64,000 nt of DNA, taken from contig NC_083343.1 in assembly GCF_019175385.1 (NCBI RefSeq), positions 52,784,457 to 52,848,456 of the forward strand. The letters run 5' to 3'. Of this stretch, positions 35,701 through 47,600 are shown piece by piece. Below the pieces are notes generated by a model that was given only the letters and a program-made list of their open reading frames with translations, did no database searches and was not told the origin of the DNA. This DNA comes from Lycium barbarum (taxonomy: Eukaryota; Streptophyta; Magnoliopsida; Solanales; Solanaceae). The translations under genes and the position numbers were made by a program. Position 1 is the first letter of the stretch. Every line of letters begins with the position of its first letter.

Positions 35701-35889
35701 TATTTTGTAATTCCCGAAACTAATTTCCGGAATTCCAATTTTGCACTTGGCCTTCCTCGGCACTTCCACATTAATATTTTTCATGAACAACACACACATA
35801 TATTAATTCAAATCAACATATGGCCTTATTCCTTACAAATCAACATTATTTCGAATTTTCCCGAATACACAAAAATACGGGATATAACA
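32752..35889 (-). mobile_element. 5' LTR of element J
   Basis: It starts tgttatatcccg at 35889 and ends gtgaca at 32752 (minus). It has an attatatag TATA-like word, a predicted donor (aaag|gtaaga, 35313-35308), a 51-nt exon-like segment (34413-34363), a GTATGT donor (34362-34357) and the double hairpin (33412-33350). Confidence 0.95.
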
Positions 35890-35993
35890 ATGTGATCCTA
35901 CCAGCACTAACACACATGATCCCATTAGCACTCCAAGGTTAAGCGTGCGGGGGTGAGAGTAATACTAGGATGGGTGACCCCTTAGGAAGTATA
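35890..35993 (+). ncRNA. 5S-rRNA-like module inside element E, main part
   Basis: Together with 25216-25222 this follows plant 5S rRNA from base 1 to about base 103: ggatgtgatcctaccagcac, gatcccattagcactcc, gttaagcgtg, gagagtaatactaggatggg, gaccccttaggaagt. I count roughly one difference in six to the general plant 5S consensus as I recall it. The last 16 or so bases of 5S are not recognisable. A-box and C-box regions are best kept. Derived, not a working 5S gene. Confidence 0.8.
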
Positions 35994-38900
35994 TTAAGAG
36001 TCCTACAAATTCAGACTTAAGAGACAGTTGAGAAGCTAGAGTAGCCTAAAGGAAATTGGAGTATGCGGAATGGTTGAAAACCCCGAAACATCGCGAAGGA
36101 TGAGGCGGACTAGACCATCAAAGAGAAAGAAGGTGCATCACAACTCTAGAATTAGGATGAGTTCAAATAGTAGTTTGAAGTACCTTGCAAGCGAGGCGTA
36201 AGTAAACATATATATGTATATGTGTGACATCCCATATGTGGCTACACCAACCGGTACGTGTGTCCCAGCAACCGATGTTGGTATATACCGAAGGCATTAA
36301 TCGAACAGGGTAGTGAAGTTCAAGTGACAAATTGTACAAGGTAAGTTGATTTTATTTTCACTACAGGTTAGAGTTGGAAAGCTTTAATGCGATAATATCA
36401 GGGAAAGGAAGAAAGTTAATATAAATAAGGTAAAGATATTAGAATGTCTTGAGAAAAGGAAAAAAAATGTAAGAAACGAGGGTGAGTGAAGCTTCCAAGA
36501 GGGACGACGGGTAAGGCAAGGGACTATTTGGATAAAATTTGAAGGTAGGCATGCGAAAGGGATAAAGTATGGTAGTGTGAAACAAAAGATGAATGTGTGC
36601 AGTCAGAAAACAGACTTCGATAAGTGGGACTAAAGGATAGTAATCACAAATAGGGATGTGGAGTAAGAGAGAGAATGATCAGGCCTTGCAACGATACTAA
36701 GAGATTTTCAGCTCTCGAGAGGTATATAAAGGGATAAATGTGTAGTTAAACTGACACAGTTGCCTCGGAAATGTAGAAACTTTCCTAAAATATGATTTAA
36801 GAATAGAACGGATTTGCACGTTCAAAGGAATATTTCATGAACTTTAGGTTCAATACTATAAAATAACAAGTGGAGAAGGGCGCTCGAGGAGGAAGGAACT
36901 CAAGGAAGGTTTGAGGATGAAAGCAGGAAAGGTACACTAATGGGCTGGTTAAAAGGAGAGGAGAGAAGAAGAAGAGAAGAAAAGAAAAATTAAGCAATCA
37001 CCAAGGACAAGCGAGAGGATAATGAGCTAACAAAGCTAACCGGGAGGTAGTACATCGATGACATGGGATGAGGATAAGGAATACGGAGATTTATTTATAA
37101 AGGAAATAGAAGGATGTATGGGAAATATTCATGAGTATGGACTAGCCTTGGCGGCAGGAAGGAGAAGAAAGAACACAGTACATTTGCAAGGATTTCACGA
37201 TCCGAACAAGAAGTGGCAGAACACTGGAAGAACTACAACACATAAGTGGGACGCAAATAAGTAGTCAAGGAAAATTTCGGATAAGTGAGCTAAGTGAATG
37301 AAAGGATTGATAGTGGAAGTGGAAGAGTGTAGCATATTAACTCTAAATGATATATTGTAAATGTAAAGTGATATCGGAAACTCAGAGTAAGAAGAATTTC
37401 ATTAATAATAGTTGTGGAGGATGACGAGGGAGAAAAGGACCAAAGTTCGACCAAACATTCCGTAAAATGTTTTGATGGATTCCACTGTTCCCATTAACAC
37501 GTTGATTCGAGAAATGTTCAGTCATAAAAGGGTAGAAGTAGAAAGGCCTTAAAGAAGGCAGCGAGAATGGATCTGTAATGCATAAGTGCTTCGTTCAAAT
37601 GCAAAGCCCTCGATTAGAAGAAAGGAAAATAAGTCAAGCTATACGATGAGAGAACTCCAGTATTATAAGAGACCAAAGGAGTTTGAGGACCGTTAAGGTT
37701 GGCCGATGACTACTGATATTCGGGAGTTACTAGTGTATAAGAACACCCTTAAAAGGGGGGAATAGCAGATCTAGTCCTGAAATGAGGTATGGCATTGTCA
37801 AAATTCCAAAGAAAGAAAGAGGTTAGCTTAAGGAGGCCAAAATTCGGGATGTAGTGGCATATCAAGAATGCATTAAGAGGGAGCAGGAACAAATTAAAGA
37901 TAAGCATACCACAAAGCAGGTATGAAAAGGAATTAAAATGGATCAAAAGAATACTTCATGCGGGCGTGAGATATGATATTTCTACACTAGGGAAATTTGT
38001 GCCGCACCTAAATAGGAAGCGACATATCCTAAAGAGTAATAAAGAGAGTAAGAAAGCTCTGCAAGCTAACCACAAAGAGAATGACGAAATGGATGATGAG
38101 TACAAAGGACACCTTGGGTTACAACGGGAGAAAATCTTGATATTAAAGGAAAAATATGAGAATCTTAACAAAAGGAGTAATGATAAGTAGTGTGGCGATC
38201 TCTAAAAGAGAGGAATAACGATGTGGGTGCAGATAGAAAGGTAGTAGCGTCACCAGAAATTAGAAAGTATATCACGGGTTACCAACCATATTGAGCATAA
38301 GGGTATGTATTATGGAATTATATGAACCATCAGCGTAAGGTTATGCCCCGTATATGGGAATGGACACACCGAAAAGCCAACAACGAATGACAGCTAACTA
38401 AGTGATCACTGGAATAAGGAAGTCAAGGGTAAGTATACCATACCGATGTTGGAAAAGAAGCTTTGGTAAAGTGAGAATTGCCCTAACTTCATAATTATAA
38501 GTTATATTGCAAGATTTGAGGCAAAGGAATTAAAGGGAGAGTTTTGACAAGAACTCAAAAATATTGTGAGCTATAGACCAATTCGAACTATGATTATTGG
38601 TTCATCGTAATATATAATCCTGCTACGAGGAATAATAGAGATGGTAATGGAACATTAGGAATGTACGTATTTGAGAAATCGTATTGAGGATATGGTTATA
38701 ACTGATCATGGAAAGGACTTAAGACGGATGGTTGAAGAAACGTAACTGTTAAGAGTAACAATTTGTCAGTAGAAGAGTAACGCTGAACAAGCAACGGGAC
38801 ATTTTTATAAGAAAATTTATGATGAATCAGAGAGCTTAGCTGATGAATTACGAAGGGATAATCTAGCACGTATCTAAGCTCAACAAGTACAAGTAGGGAT

Positions 38901-39234
38901 AGCCAAAATAGTATCGGAGGAGTCCACATAAGAAAGTTTTGTATTCGAGCAAGGGAGTTACCCGTTAATAAAGAAACAAGGAACGAAGAGCAAGGATGCT
39001 CGCAGGACGGCGAGTAGCCTTGGCACGGCTAGTTAAACCACAGGAATGAAAACAGAATGAGAACGTAATACTAGTTTCCTTATGATCATATATATGAGGA
39101 TTGAGGAGTGTACGACTCACAAATGAAATTGATAACGAGCTAAAAAAGAACAGGACGAAACCGACCAAATTATAATATAAGTATATCGTAATCGAACAAA
39201 ATTTCCATGAGGAAATTGAGGATCGGTGCATTAC
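35994..39234 (+). other. Element E interior, right part, purine-rich and non-coding
   Basis: About 3.2 kb on the plus strand is strongly A/G-rich. No gag, RT, RNase H, integrase or chromodomain word can be found. The first 600 bases or so match J's non-coding domain after the 5S-like module. The longest frames here (for example 37058-37264 and 37966-38190) have lysine/arginine-rich translations that merely reflect the purine bias. Confidence 0.6.
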
Positions 39235-39270
39235 AACATTCGAGGATGAATGTTTTTAAGGGGGGAAGGA
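39235..39270 (+). other. Pre-PPT hairpin and polypurine tract of element E
   Basis: aacattcg pairs with tgaatgtt (last pair G-U) around agga at 39235-39254. The tract aaggggggaagga follows and ends at 39270, just before the LTR start tgttacactctg. Confidence 0.85.
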
Positions 39271-39747
39271 TGTTACACTCTGTATCTTCGAAGAAGCACT
39301 TATCAAATTTGAAACATAAGTACGTTGAGTTATGGTTAAGTAAAACCACTTTGGAATGTAAAGAGCAAGCATTATTAAGTATATGTAATGAGTGAAGGAT
39401 GTATATAAGTCATGCCGGAAGGTTTTATAAGGAAATGAGTGGAAGAAATGGAGTAGAACGACTTTGGAGAAAGGATGGGTGAAGTTTGTGTGAAAATTTT
39501 GGTCCAACTTGGGTGACGAATATCTCTTAGCATATGAAGTGTTTTGAATGAAGTGTTTTGATGTGAAAAAAAATCCTAAAATGAAGTTCGTCGAGTCTAG
39601 TTTCCAACACTACAAACCGCTCGTCGATAGGACATCAGAGTAGAGAATTATGGACATTGCAAGTTCGGCTGACAAAGCAAAAACGCATGCTATGCATGCA
39701 AAAACGCATGCTACATTACAAGTCGATAGGACATCGGAGTAGAGAAT
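39271..39747 (+). mobile_element. 3' LTR of element E, first 477 bases
   Basis: It starts tgttacactctgtatcttcg after the polypurine tract and matches 10765-10888 plus 22361 onward. It ends in a short duplicated filler (39721-39750) where K's LTR begins without its first ~14 bases. Confidence 0.85.
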
Positions 39748-40098
39748 TTTAAATAAGGGTTATTTGGTAATTTAGCCTAAATATTTTATTAAAAAAAATG
39801 AAATTTAAAAGGGGTGGGCCAAGCCCATTGTCTTATTCTAGTTGCTGCTCAGTTTTTAGGATTTACGGAGTAGAAAATTAGGGTAGTTGTTGGCTGTAGT
39901 TTTTAAAAGAAGAGAAAGGGAAAAACAATGAGAAAAACTATTGAGAAATTATGGAAGTTCACGGGTAGCATAGAAGGGCTCAACAAAGCTTCCTTAGTGC
40001 AGGTATTGGGGTTACTTTGGCTCTTTAGCATAATTTATTTTTGGGTGAATTGTGATTTTACCTAAATAAAACTATGGCTATCACGTTAGAATAAGAGC

Positions 40099-40171
<73 letters not shown>

Positions 40172-41946
40172 TCAACCTTGACAGAAGAGAGAGTAGGGAG
40201 GATTTAGTGGAATTAGAGATGAAGTACTGATTTTTTTTGCTTAAAAGCTACTGTGCTAAACAATTCTTTGTACTTAAGCAAATTTAGCTGGCTACAATTT
40301 CAATTAGAATATATAATGATTACAGTGGTAATGATTAGCCATGATTGGAGGACACGATGATTTGGCAATTATTGGTGAATTGGTGTAATTGGACTTGAAA
40401 TACTAGTCTCTGAAAGATGCTATTGAAAACCCAATCTTTGTTACTGCAGCAGCTACAATTTCTACTAGGAGTACTTTTAAGTCGAAGACCTAATGTATAA
40501 GTAATGATTGGATAATAATGAGAGGCCATAGGATCATAGTAACGATATGACAATGATTATGATGAATAATCATATGGAAATTATAATAGTGAGCACTACT
40601 TTGAGAAATTGAGACTTAGCACTATTTTGGAAAATTGGCCATTTGAAGCCATTGGTTCAGTGTTGTTTAGCCGCAGACTTCAGATTCCATCTTAAACTGT
40701 TTATACACAGTTGATCATCACTTTTGGAATACGAATGTGAATTTACTACACAGAATATCAACTAATTAAATTTGGACAGTGATGTTGAGATATTATTACC
40801 TTTATTTCATGATTGAAGGTGTGAGACACTAAGATTTATCTTTAATCTTGAAAGTTAGAGGCATTGAGATTTGACCCCGACTAGTATAATTGACATCTTT
40901 AATAAATATTTTTTGAATAGATTGTGGCCAGAGGAGGCCGTTTAATTGGTGTTCTAGACGTTGCAAGGTTGGGGAAACTTGTCATTAGCGAGGTAAGTGA
41001 GACTTTCAGCTCTGGGTACTTGCTTTTCAAAACCCGTTATAAAAATATGTTTTGTCTGCCTGGTCCATGTGTTGGAGCGAGCGTGTGCTTGGCAGAATCG
41101 GTGGTCCTTAAGGCCAGCCGCATATACTTTATTTTCAAATAATCTAGAACTCTTTTTATAAATTATTTTGCAATGTGATACAGTTGTGAGCCATGATATT
41201 GGGGCATTGTGTATGCTTCCCTTAGAATTATGTATGCTTTGCTTAGCATTGTGTATGTTTCCCGACATATTTGGCACATTGTGTATGTTGCCGTGGATCA
41301 TGGTGTTGATTAATTCATTAACTGCCGTTTATGACAGGTGCTTAGTGTAAATTGTGTTGAGATATATAATATAGTTGATATACAGTGGTTTGGACATTGG
41401 TTGGTATTATATAATGATAAATTCATGTGCATAATATTTTTGTGCTTGTTGTGTGTTTGTATTTTCTAACACTTGTTCCAAGGGTATTTAAAGTGGCGGG
41501 TCGAGGATCTTACTGGGTTATATTTATGTAAAACTCACTCCTTACCTGCATGTCCATGCAGATACTGTCGCTAAGAATGAGGTTGGTGGTTGATGATTTC
41601 GTGAGTGGATTCTGTTGCTAAGGTGAGCCACTGCCTTGTCCGTGGAGGTAGCCATTACAGCTTTATCTAGTTTACTTCTAGTTATTTCTTTTATATTTCG
41701 GTTTACATGCCAGACATTCAAACTGATGTAACTCTGTTAGATGCTCCATGGTCTTAGTGTGGAATTTGGGCTAGTGATTCTTTTATCTTAGCGTTGGTTG
41801 GCTTTCATTAGTAATAATGTCGTTGGACCTACACTTATTTTCTTTTATTGTTTCCGTAAATGATTAAGGGCATGATATATCGTTCGCCTAGCGGGTGGTG
41901 TTTCCTGGGTGCCAATCGCGTCTACCGGGTATTTTGGGACGTGACA
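39748..41946 (+). mobile_element. Element K, 3' LTR (first ~14 bases missing)
   Basis: It matches 9537-10764 and then continues, ending gggacgtgaca at 41946. It is followed by gatgg, the imperfect target duplication of gatga at 9518. I's gag resumes at once. It lacks the double hairpin typical of the other LTRs here, so K belongs to another LTR family. Confidence 0.8.
40101..40168 (+). repeat. (AT)34 microsatellite in K 3' LTR
   Basis: A perfect AT run of 68 bases. The left K copy has only about 8 AT units at the same place (9892-9907). Confidence 0.95.
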
Positions 41947-41951
41947 GATGG

Positions 41952-44900
41952 CGTTGACCCGACAAACCGAGCTGGTACTGCGAGGGTTAAGACTTTCCTC
42001 GGGTTAGACACCCTAGAGTTCTCCGTATTAAAGCAAAATATGGACCCTCAGGACTTTATTGATAGTATGCAGAGGACCTTGAGGGTTATGTACGCTGATG
42101 AGGTCTATGGAGTTGGCTTCTTACCGGCTCCGTGATATTGCGGTGCAGTATTATCGGACATGGGAGCTGTCTAGAGCAGAGAATGCCCCTCCAGCCATTT
42201 GGCGAGAGTTTTTGGATGCCTTTATTCGCCATTATTTACCACCAGAAGTCCGACGGGCCCAAGCATATAGGTTCATGCGTATTGAGCAGGGCAGTATGAA
42301 TGTTCGGGAATATTGTGCACATTTTGATTCCTTGGCTAGATATGCCCCGACTATGGTGGCTGATATGGAGGATCGAGTTCATTGTTTTGTGGCTTGTTTA
42401 GGGCCACATTTGATTGACGATTGTATGACGGCTGTGTTATTGCTGGGCATGGATATTTCTCGTATACAAGCTTATGTGTAGAATCTGGAGGATCGTAAGC
42501 GTTAGCGGAGGACAGAGCACAAGCGTGACCGGGGCCATGGTAAAAGGGCTAGATCTTTAGATGTCGGGGTGAGTCTGAGAAAGATAGAGACAACAACATT
42601 CCCGGTATCCATTCCATTCAGCTGGGAATGTACCTCTGCGGTTTTCAGGTTCTCAGTACAGACCAGAGTCAGGCCAGTAGAGACCACCTTTGCCCCGGTG
42701 TGCCAGTGTGGTAGGCAACATGCCGGACAATGTCGATAAGGATCAGACGCTTGGTATTCTTATGGTTAGCTAGGCTATAAGATGAGGGAGTGCCCGACTA
42801 GGTGTGGCGCAGGCATTCTTCAGCCTATGGGATCTATAGCTGGTTCATCTTCATCTGTACGCCCACCAAGGCAAGGTTTGCAGACCCCAGCCGGACGAGG
42901 TAGATGGAGGAGCGGAGCATCTAGCTTGAGTGGGCCACAACACCATGTTTATGCACTAGCCGGTAGACTGGATCGTGAGTCTTCTCCTGATGTTGTCACA
43001 AGTATACTATCAGTTTCTTCCTATGATGTATACGCACTAATTGACCCCGGATCTACTTTATTATACATTACTCCATTTGTTGCTGGTAAATTTGGGGTAG
43101 AGCCTAAGTCAATTAAACCTTTTGAGGTATCCACGCCAGTTGGCGACCCAGTCACAGCTAGGCGGGTGTATCGTGATTGTGTAGTTGTAATGTGTAACCG
43201 TCATACCGTGGCCGATTTGATTGAATTGGATATGATCGATTTTGATGTCATTATGGGTATGGATTAGTTAGCCTACTGCTATGCTAATGTTTATTGTAGA
43301 ACAAAGGTTGTCCGGTTGTAGTTTCCAGGCGAACCAGTTTTAGAGTGGAAAGGTAATGTTGCTTCACCGAGGGGTAGGTTTATTTCCTTCCTTAAAGCAA
43401 GCAAGATGATTAGGAAAGGGTATCTATATCATTTGGTTCGGGTGCAGACTGTAGAAGTAGAGTCGCCGACCCTTCAGTCTGATCCGGTGGTTTATGAATT
43501 TCGAAAGGTGTTACCAGACGTGCTTCCGGGCATTCTGCCTGAGCGGGAGATTGATTTTACTATTGATTTATTACCAAATACTTAGCCAATATCCATCCCT
43601 CCCTATAGGATGGCACCTGCCGAGTTGAACGAATTGAAGGAGAAACTGAGGGATTTACTCGAAAAGGGCTTTATTAGACCCAGTACATTACTGTGGGGAG
43701 CACCAGTATTATTTATAACAAAGAAGGACGGCTCCTTGAGAATGTGTATTGATTATAGGCAATTCAATAAAGTGACTATAAAGAAAAAGTATCCACTTCT
43801 GAGGATCGATGACTTATTTGACGAGCTGCAGGGTGCTAAGTAGTTTTCAAAGATAGACTTGAGAGCGAGGTATCATCAGGTTATAGTAAAGGAGGAAGAC
43901 ATTGCGAAGACGGCATACAGGACTAGATATGGGCACTATGAGTTCCGTGTCATGTCATTCCGGTTAACTAATGCCCCAGCCGTATTCATGGACTTGATGA
44001 ACCGTGTTTTCAGACCCTTTCAAGATTTGTTCGTGATTGTACTTATAGATGATATTCTGGTTTATTCACCGTCAGAGACTGAGCATGCAGATTATCTACG
44101 CGCAGTGCTTAGAGTTCTTCGAGATAGAGAGTAATATGCGAAGTTTTCCAAATATTTGTTCTAGTTGAACTCTGTGGCTTTTCTCGGTCACATTATTTCA
44201 GATGAAGGCATTAGGGTGGACACTCAAAAGATTGAGGCTATAAGGAATTGGCCAAGACCTACGACCCCAATAGAAATCTGTAGTTTCTTGGGTCTGGCAG
44301 GGTATTATAGAAGATTCGTAGTGGGATATTCTTCTCTTTCAGGCCTATTGACCAAGCTGACTCAGAAATCAGCTAAGTTTCAGTGGACTGATGCATGTGA
44401 AAAGAGTTTTCAAACATTAAAGGATAAACTAACCTCAGCACCCATCTTGACACTTCCAGAGGGAACAAACAACTATGTGATATATTGTGATGCTTCAGGT
44501 GTTGGGTTGGGTTTTTTATTAATGCAACACCGCAAGGTTGTTGCTTATGCCTCCAGACAGCTTAAGAAACATGAGAAGAACTATCCAACCCATGACCATG
44601 AGTTAGCTACGGTGATCCATGCCTTGAAAATATGGAGGCACTACTTATATGGTATTCATGTTGATATTTATACTGATCATAAGAGACTCCAATATATCTT
44701 TAAGCAGAAGGATTTGAACTTACATCAAAGGCGATGGCTAGAGTTGTTAAAGGATTATGATGTTGATATTCTGTACCATCCAGGAAAGGATAATGTAGTA
44801 GCCGATGCTCTTAGTCATAAATCTATGGGTAGCCTGTCATATGTGCAGCTAGAGAAAAGGGACATAGTCCGTGAAGTTCGTCAATTAGCCAACCTTGGAT

Positions 44901-46400
44901 TTCGGCTATTAGATTCTGGTGATACAGGGGTTACGGTTCAAGACACGGTGGTTTCATCTTTGGTACCTGACATAAAGGAACGCCAGTACGAAGATCCTGT
45001 TTTAGTTTATTATCGGGATACAGCTCCTCAGAAAGAAAAGACGCCTTTCGTGATCACAAGAGATAGAGTACTCAGGTATCTAGGTAGAGTGCACGTTTAT
45101 AAGATTGCAGGCCTCCGTCAGTAGGTTATGGGGGAAGCCCACTATTCTTGCTATTTTATTCACCCGGATACAACAAAAATGTACCATGATCTCAAGGAAG
45201 TTTATTGGTGGGACGGTATAAAAAGAGATATAGCAGAATTTGTCACTCAGTGTCCGGATTGTCAACAGGTTAAAATAGAGCACCAGAAGCTCGGAGGTTT
45301 GTTACAGGCTATTTAGATACCGACATGGAAGTGGGAGGTAATTAATATGGATTTTATTACAGGCTTTCCCCATACTCAGCGGAAGTATGATTCAATATGG
45401 GTCATAGTTGATAGGCTTACAAAGTTAGCCCACTTCTTACCTGTCAAAACTACTTATTCAGCTGAGGATTATGCAAAGCTCTATCTTAGGGAGATGTACG
45501 ACTTCATGGTGTTCCTACCGCAATTATTTCATATAGAGGAGCGCAATTTACAGCTAACTTCTGGAAATCTTTCCAGAATGGATTAGGGACTCAGGTGAGT
45601 CTTAGTACCGTATTTCATCCGCAGACAGATGGACAAGCGGAGCGTAATATACACACACTTGAGGACATGCTGAGAGCTTGTGTGATCGACTTCTGAGGTA
45701 GCTGGGTGCCTCTTATTGAGTTTGCATATAATAACAGTTACCATTCCAGTATCTAGATGACCCCTTATGAGGCTTTATATGGGTGGAGATGTGGATCACC
45801 TATAGGGTGGTTTGAGGTTGGGGAGAATTGATTAGTAGGCCCAAATTTAATACAACAAGCAGTTGACAAAGTGAAGGCGATTCAAGAAAGGTTATTAGCG
45901 GCGAAGATTTGACAGAAATCTTATGTCGATAACCGGCGGCACAAGTTAGAGTTCGAGGTAGGTGACTGGGTTTTCCTGAAAGTTTCGCCAATAAAGGGAG
46001 TGATGAGGTTTGGCAGGAAGGGTAAGTTAAGCCCCCGATACATTGGGCCATATAGAATTATTCGTATAGTGGGTAAGGTAGCATATGAGATAGAGCTACA
46101 TTCTGATTCAGAGTCTGTACATCCAGTGTTCCATGTGTCCATGCTGTACATCCAGTGTTCCATGTGTCCATGCTCCGTAAGTGCATTGGAGATCCCTCAA
46201 GAGTCGTAACAGTAGATGATATGCAGGTGACTGAGCAGTTATCGTGTGAGGAAATCCCTGTGGCTATATTAGATAGGCAAGTCCGACGGCTACGAACCAA
46301 GGATGTGGTTTCTGTTAAAGCACTCTCGAGGAATAATAATGTCGAGGAGATGACTTGAGAGGCGGAAGAAGAGATGAAGACTAAGTACCCGCACTTGTTT
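41952..46400 (+). pseudogene. Element I gag-pol, main fragment
   Basis: It picks up gag where 9522 broke off. Capsid (FLGLDTLEFSVLKQ, LASYRLRDIAVQYY, FIRHYLPPEVRRAQ, SLARYAPTMVADMED) runs to about 42480 with a frameshift near 42110. A degenerate knuckle area leads to protease (YALIDPGSTLLYITP, 43032-43075) and GMD before a stop at 43264. RT shows [12 protein letters not shown] (43610), [18 protein letters not shown] (43746) and [11 protein letters not shown] (44046). RNase H has [11 protein letters not shown] (44482) and YTDHKR (44671). Integrase follows from 45128 (HHCC: HPDTTKMYHDL and QCPDCQQVK), with broken DDE parts. The chromodomain ends in KTKYPHLFPLS (46395). More than ten stops or frameshifts, plus a 29-base tandem duplication at about 46118-46175, make it a dead copy. 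Confidence 0.88.
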
Positions 46401-47265
46401 CCATTGTCCCAGAAGGCCCAGTTTAAGGCCGCATCATCCCAATGTGTGGAATTTATTTACAGCTATTGTGATTGGTCGTGTGAGGCCATATTGTTGTATA
46501 TTTTAGTATGTGGCCCGGTGCGGCATTATTTTGGGTTGCTGTGCAGGATGATAGTGGTATAGTTATGTCACACCCTAATTCTGATAGGGCATGATGGGCA
46601 CCCCGACCCTCACTTAGAGCCGAGCGAACCCGCAAGCTCTCATTATACTCATAGTCTTACTAGACACTTAATCGTGAAATGATGTGCAAAATGAAGACCT
46701 TTCAAAACATTCTTTTCATCTTTCTTAACTCAAGTAAAAAGCTGTAATAGTATGAATCCATAAAGAAATGCATAATTCTACATCGGCTTGCATAGCTGCT
46801 TATAAGGCTAATGTACTGTATACATGACTGTCTCCAAACGTCTCTAACATAAGATATGATATCAAAACCTAAGTTGGGACAGGACCCCAACATACCCATA
46901 ATGTGCGTGACTCAGCTCATGAGAACATACTCCGACGCGGTATCACTCCGAACCAAATGGAGTCTACCAATCCAGCTAACAGCCTGGAACATCCTATAGT
47001 CAAAATCCTGGACAACTTTCCTGCAAACCAATATGGGGCTGTCGGGCATAAAACACAGCGCCCCCAGACAAAGGGACGTCAGTACGGATAATGTACTGAG
47101 TATGTAAAGCATAATCAATAGCATAATGAAAGCATATGAAATAACATAGTATGGACGAGTTATGAAATGAGAGAGAGCTAGGTATACCTCTAACGATGCT
47201 CGTTATACTTACTTATCCTCTTTCTACTAGGAAACTTCCTTTTCATACATGTGAATACATAGTAG

Positions 47266-47480
47266 TATCATACCCGACCATCTAAGTTCGGTGTCTTACG
47301 TACCCAGCCATAATAAAGCTTGGTGTTATACGTACCTGACCCTACCAAGGCTCTATGGTATCCGTACCTGGCCCTACCAAGGCTAAGTGGTATCCGTACC
47401 TGTCTCTACCAAGGCTCAGTGTTATACGTACCCAACTGCAGTGGTGCGCGCGCAATAGATATCATACCCGTCCATATAGG
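47266..47480 (-). repeat. Tandem repeat of about 36 bases in LTR G
   Basis: Five to six units share gtacctg, ccctaccaaggct and tggtat or tgttatac. gccct and aaggc can pair within a unit. It sits between the splice donor and the double hairpin, as in other LTRs. Confidence 0.8.
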
Positions 47481-47600
47481 CTCGGTGTCACAACATAGCA
47501 TTCACACTTTTATAACATACATATGTATTCGAGAGAAACATTTCGACACTATCGGGGTGACACAAAGTCTATAAACTCCCGATTTCTATAATTGAATCAC

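Larger units (their letters stand above)
25223..35889 (-). mobile_element. Element J: complete, young, chimeric Gypsy element with 5-bp target duplication
   Basis: LTRs of 3138 (5', 35889-32752) and 3140 bp (3', 28362-25223) differ at only a small share of sites by eye. The duplication atgtg is at 25218-25222 and 35890-35894. The 4.4-kb interior has a primer site, leader hairpin, a non-coding domain with a 5S-like module, then a degenerate 3' half of pol, and a polypurine tract. gag, protease and most of RT are missing. Near-identical LTRs around a dead interior suggest it moved with proteins from another element. Confidence 0.93.
10765..39747 (+). mobile_element. Element E: Gypsy-type, non-coding interior, host of D and J
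   Basis: Its parts are the 5' LTR (10765-10888 and 22361-24263), a degenerate primer site (24268-24279), a non-coding interior (24280-25222 and 35890-39256), a polypurine tract and the first 477 bases of the 3' LTR (39271-39747). The 5' LTR lacks about its first 12 bases and the 3' LTR lacks its rest; both breaks abut K LTR sequence, so deletions probably ate into both ends. Joining 10888 to 22361 reproduces the sequence at 39385-39405, which supports the D insertion. No gag or pol motif can be found. Confidence 0.75.
6871..46565 (+). mobile_element. Element I: old Gypsy chromovirus, outer host of most of the window
   Basis: Visible parts are a complete 5' LTR (6871-9077), primer site, leader, gag start (9267-9522) and the rest of gag-pol (41952-46400). 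The two coding parts join in the same reading frame once the K insertion and one copy of its 5-base target duplication are taken out; capsid residues then run on without a gap (QQGD, then GVDPTNRAGTARVKTF). LTR G interrupts the 3' end at 46566; the polypurine tract and 3' LTR are not seen. Many stops show it is the oldest layer. Confidence 0.85.

Noticed and set aside
35890..35993. A functional 5S rRNA gene
   Set aside because: About one base in six differs from the plant consensus, the 3' end is missing, J splits the module, and it lies inside a retroelement with no tandem 5S array.
36797..39231. Several 60 to 90-codon frames in E's interior as small genes
   Set aside because: Their translations only reflect the purine or pyrimidine bias of the strand; there is no conserved motif, and frames are short for the length of sequence.
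9523..41946. K as a solo LTR split by E
   Set aside because: After E the sequence restarts near the beginning of the K LTR and not where the left part stopped, so two LTR copies were present; K was a full element whose interior is lost.
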